Shown: positions 6,073-8,233 of the stretch, piece by piece
How positions within the stretch are numbered: position 1 is the first letter of the stretch
Layout of the letters: each line of letters opens with the position of its first letter
NCBI GenBank assembly: GCA_016200155.1
Contig: JACQFG010000228.1
Coordinates: 1 to 8,233, forward strand
Source: Planctomycetota bacterium
GTDB taxonomy: Bacteria; Planctomycetota; Planctomycetia; Gemmatales; Gemmataceae
Length of the DNA stretch: 8,233 nucleotides
Direction of reading: 5' to 3'
Notes under the pieces: generated by a model
Database searches by the model: none
What the model was told of the DNA's origin: nothing
What the model saw: only the letters and a program-made list of their open reading frames with translations
Translations under genes and position numbers: made by a program

Positions 6073-8059
6073 CAAGCTCGGCAACCGTGCGCACCTTTTG
6101 GCACTCGTAAACAAACACGCGATTGTCGGGCCCATGCTTGGAACCGTGCAGACTCGCGACTTCACTTGCCGGCGTGACATACTTCGCGGAGTACAACCCC
6201 GGAAACTCGTGCGGGATCACGACGTAATCGAGGCCAGGCTCGCGGCACAATCGGATCAGGTCGTCGCGCGCCGGCTCCGGGCAGTGGAAGTCAACCTTGA
6301 AGAGAGCCGACAGCGCCGCTTCCTTGCTTGGGTCCGGCGTCAGCGTTTCCTGGCGTTGCCGGGCCATCTCGAACTTGGCGACAACCTCGGCCCGGCGTTG
6401 AAGCTCTTCCGCGGTCCGGCGATTGAACATGACGCCGGCGGTCTGAATGATGCTGAAGTAACTCGTCGTCCGGGCGTCGATCCACAGCAGGTCGCTGCGG
6501 CCGAAGGAGCAGTAGACGCTCGGACGTTTGCCGTCGGCCCGGACCTGATCGGCGACAAAGGCGGTCTCCGCGCCGAGCCGGCTGTGGGCATGTCGATAGC
6601 TCGGCGCGATTTCCGCGGCGAACAGAATAACCGGGACCGACAGGGCGACCGTCGCCGAGGCCCAGCGCTGGGCGCGAGAGTTCGGCCAACGATGGATCGC
6701 GATGCACAGGACGACCAGCAAGAGGATCGGGCTGACCAGATCGAACAGGACCCATTCGTTCAAGTCGAAATACCGGGCGATGTGCTCGCGCTGGATCGCG
6801 AAGAACACCCAGCGATAACCCATCCAGCCAATGGCGCCGAGCGCCAGGCCGCGCGCCGCGCCGTACCAACACGCTTCCTGGCGCATGCGGCTCACGAACA
6901 GCGAGATCGGCGCCGCGATCGCGAACATCATCAGCTCGATGACGAGGTAATGCGTCATACAAAAGAACGCCAGCAGCGCCAGCGCGGCGATTTTTGCAGC
7001 GACAGACGATGATTGGCTCCAGCGTGCGATCAGCAGGAAGCCGACCGGCGCCTGCAATACCTTGAGAATCCACAGCACGCGATACGGCTGGCCCTGGAAT
7101 AACAGAGCATACGGCAACACCGACGCCGCAATCGTCGCGACAAATCCGGCGGCGCCGGCCAGCGTCACCATCCAGAAGAATCGCTGCCGCGGCGCGTCAT
7201 CCCGGTAAAGCGAAAGACATCCCGCGATCGGCAACGCGAACGACACGCCGAGGTTCAGCCAGTCCTTGAGGTTCCAGGTATCGGGATAGTTGTATCCGAC
7301 CGCAACGCGGATCATCTCATGCCAGTCGTCGTCCATCGTCCCGAAGACGCGGGCGCCAAGCGCCGGTATGCCAAGGATCGTTACGACGCCGACGAGCGCC
7401 GCGCACAGCAGCGCGACAAACACGCCGCGCGGCAAATAGGTGGACGCAACGCAGCCCGCCCAGATGAGCATCCCGCCGAACGCCATCAAGGGGTGCATCA
7501 GCGCCCCGACAAGGAGCAGCCCCAGCGCGGTCGCAAAACCGCCGCGCAGGATTCGCTCCAGGGCCAGCAGCGTGAAGGTCATGCCGTTGATGCGCGGCGT
7601 GAAGAACTGCTCGTGGACCGTGAAGATATCGCCGCCGCCGTAGCTCAGCGGCGCCGTCACCAGGAAGATGAGCGCGACCGTGGCGATCAACGCGTCGTCG
7701 ACCAGCGTGCGGATCAGACGAAACAGGGCGAAAATGAACAGCGTGTTGAAAACGAGATACAGCACGAAGAACGTCGGCCGCAAGCCGATGGCCGCGACGA
7801 TCGGCCCGACGAGGTGCGAGAACATCGTGAATTGATCTTGCGAGCCATAGCGAAGGAAGACGTCGTCGGCATACGCGCCGTGTTCGGCCTGATTGAGTGC
7901 TTGCAGACTGTACAAACGGGCATCATGAGCGGTGCTGGAGCAGGGCCGGGCGATGGCGTTGAGTGCCAGGAGCAAGAGAAATAGCGTCCACGGGCGGTCC
8001 GCGAGGTTGCGGATTCCGTCGGCGGCGCTGCTCAGCCACGCTGGAAGGACAGAAGGCAT
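6038..8059 (-). CDS. Polytopic membrane protein, GT-C glycosyltransferase-like
   Basis: This 673-residue integral membrane protein has roughly 12-14 hydrophobic segments, for example about 24-38, 82-116, 122-138, 175-206, 212-235, 270-285, 294-316, 353-390, 401-420, 437-455 and 466-482. A soluble C-terminal domain of about 185 residues follows. After the first segment comes the loop STAHDARLYSLQALN (42-56) and ADDVFLRYGSQDQFTMFSHL (64-83). Acidic residues in the first extracytoplasmic loop are the usual place for GT-C catalytic aspartates, which transfer sugars from polyprenyl-phosphate donors. Enzymatic function is not proven; it could be an uncharacterised transporter-like protein. The ATG at 8059 is preferred to a TTG at 8101, since a possible -10 box lies just upstream of the latter; neither has a clear ribosome site. 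The last codons (FSARTAPRER) are encoded by the palindrome. The broken oxidoreductase follows 42 bases downstream on the same strand. Confidence 0.82.
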   Translation of the reverse strand: MPSVLPAWLSSAADGIRNLADRPWTLFLLLLALNAIARPCSSTAHDARLYSLQALNQAEHGAYADDVFLRYGSQDQFTMFSHLVGPIVAAIGLRPTFFVLYLVFNTLFIFALFRLIRTLVDDALIATVALIFLVTAPLSYGGGDIFTVHEQFFTPRINGMTFTLLALERILRGGFATALGLLLVGALMHPLMAFGGMLIWAGCVASTYLPRGVFVALLCAALVGVVTILGIPALGARVFGTMDDDWHEMIRVAVGYNYPDTWNLKDWLNLGVSFALPIAGCLSLYRDDAPRQRFFWMVTLAGAAGFVATIAASVLPYALLFQGQPYRVLWILKVLQAPVGFLLIARWSQSSSVAAKIAALALLAFFCMTHYLVIELMMFAIAAPISLFVSRMRQEACWYGAARGLALGAIGWMGYRWVFFAIQREHIARYFDLNEWVLFDLVSPILLLVVLCIAIHRWPNSRAQRWASATVALSVPVILFAAEIAPSYRHAHSRLGAETAFVADQVRADGKRPSVYCSFGRSDLLWIDARTTSYFSIIQTAGVMFNRRTAEELQRRAEVVAKFEMARQRQETLTPDPSKEAALSALFKVDFHCPEPARDDLIRLCREPGLDYVVIPHEFPGLYSAKYVTPASEVASLHGSKHGPDNRVFVYECQKVRTVAELAFSARTAPRER

Positions 8060-8105
8060 GTCGGCACAGTCTCGGGGAGTGAAACTTTTCCGTGTTTGCA
8101 ACCCA

Positions 8106-8111
8106 ACTATA
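8106..8111 (-). promoter_or_regulatory. Possible -10 box upstream of the membrane protein gene
   Basis: TATAGT on the minus strand (five of six matches to TATAAT) would place the transcription start near 8099, about 40 bases before the ATG at 8059. The expected -35 position (about 8129-8134) reads GCGCGC, so the promoter call is weak. Confidence 0.3.
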
Positions 8112-8216
8112 GGTCAGAAATGTGCCCGGCGCGCGGATTTGCTAAAGATTGTTGCCAAAACTTTACAGAGGGGTCGTGCCGGTTGAAAGGATTGCAACGG
8201 GGTTAACAAGAGTTCA

Positions 8217-8233
8217 CGCAAAGGCGCAAAGGC
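8217..8233 (+). repeat. Tandem CGCAAAGG repeat at the window edge
   Basis: CGCAAAGG occurs twice in direct succession and the first base of a third unit follows before the window ends. The full array length is therefore unknown. From memory, short arrays with a CGCAAAG core are scattered through intergenic regions of several bacterial phyla; their role is unclear. Confidence 0.6.

Noticed and set aside
5255..7012. A 585-codon open frame on the plus strand across the oxidoreductase and membrane protein genes
   Set aside because: It runs antisense through two well-supported minus-strand genes and the gap between them. Its product is R/A/D/G-rich with no recognisable domain.
7319..7984. A 221-codon plus-strand frame with an R/Q/E-rich product
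   Set aside because: It lies antisense to the hydrophobic segments of the membrane protein. Charged low-complexity antisense products are expected there.

Overview
The window is a GC-rich bacterial fragment. Its gene style suggests a planctomycete, or a planctomycete-like metagenomic contig: a secreted M28 peptidase, a divergent class-2 dihydroorotate dehydrogenase paralogue, a small DUF104-like antitoxin, and a polytopic membrane protein next to an FAD oxidoreductase. This placement is inference from protein style. No rRNA, tRNA, CRISPR array or transposase was seen.

Left part (1-2783): a divergent pair. On the minus strand is a protein with the fold signatures of class-2 dihydroorotate dehydrogenase but without the usual catalytic and several flavin-contact residues. 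Its 3' end lies outside the window. On the plus strand is a complete exported zinc aminopeptidase of family M28 with an inserted PA domain.

Middle part (2812-4207): a cluster of small, accessory-type genes with visibly lower GC than the flanks. It holds an orphan antitoxin-like gene (minus), a complete toxin-first HigBA-type toxin-antitoxin pair (plus), and a hypothetical protein with two CxxC motifs (minus). The HigBA pair has a near-consensus promoter with a perfect palindrome between its -35 and -10 boxes, probably the autoregulatory operator. The predicted transcription start falls on a GTG that is the likely start codon, so the toxin mRNA may be leaderless.

Right part (4464-8059): two minus-strand genes in probable operon order. 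A large multi-spanning membrane protein resembling GT-C-type glycosyltransferases is followed by an FAD/NAD(P)-binding oxidoreductase related to UDP-galactopyranose mutase and protoporphyrinogen oxidase. The oxidoreductase is broken by a one-base frameshift at a short A-run. A long palindrome supplies the last codons of the membrane protein and the start of the gap. The pair may act in envelope polysaccharide or lipid-linked sugar metabolism, which is inferred from gene type and adjacency only.

The gaps at 984-1169, 3034-3203 and 4208-4463 hold no convincing gene, and no gene-free stretch exceeds 300 bases. I did not find a clearly new multi-gene system. The strongest leads are the degenerate dehydrogenase paralogue and the architecture of the HigBA promoter.
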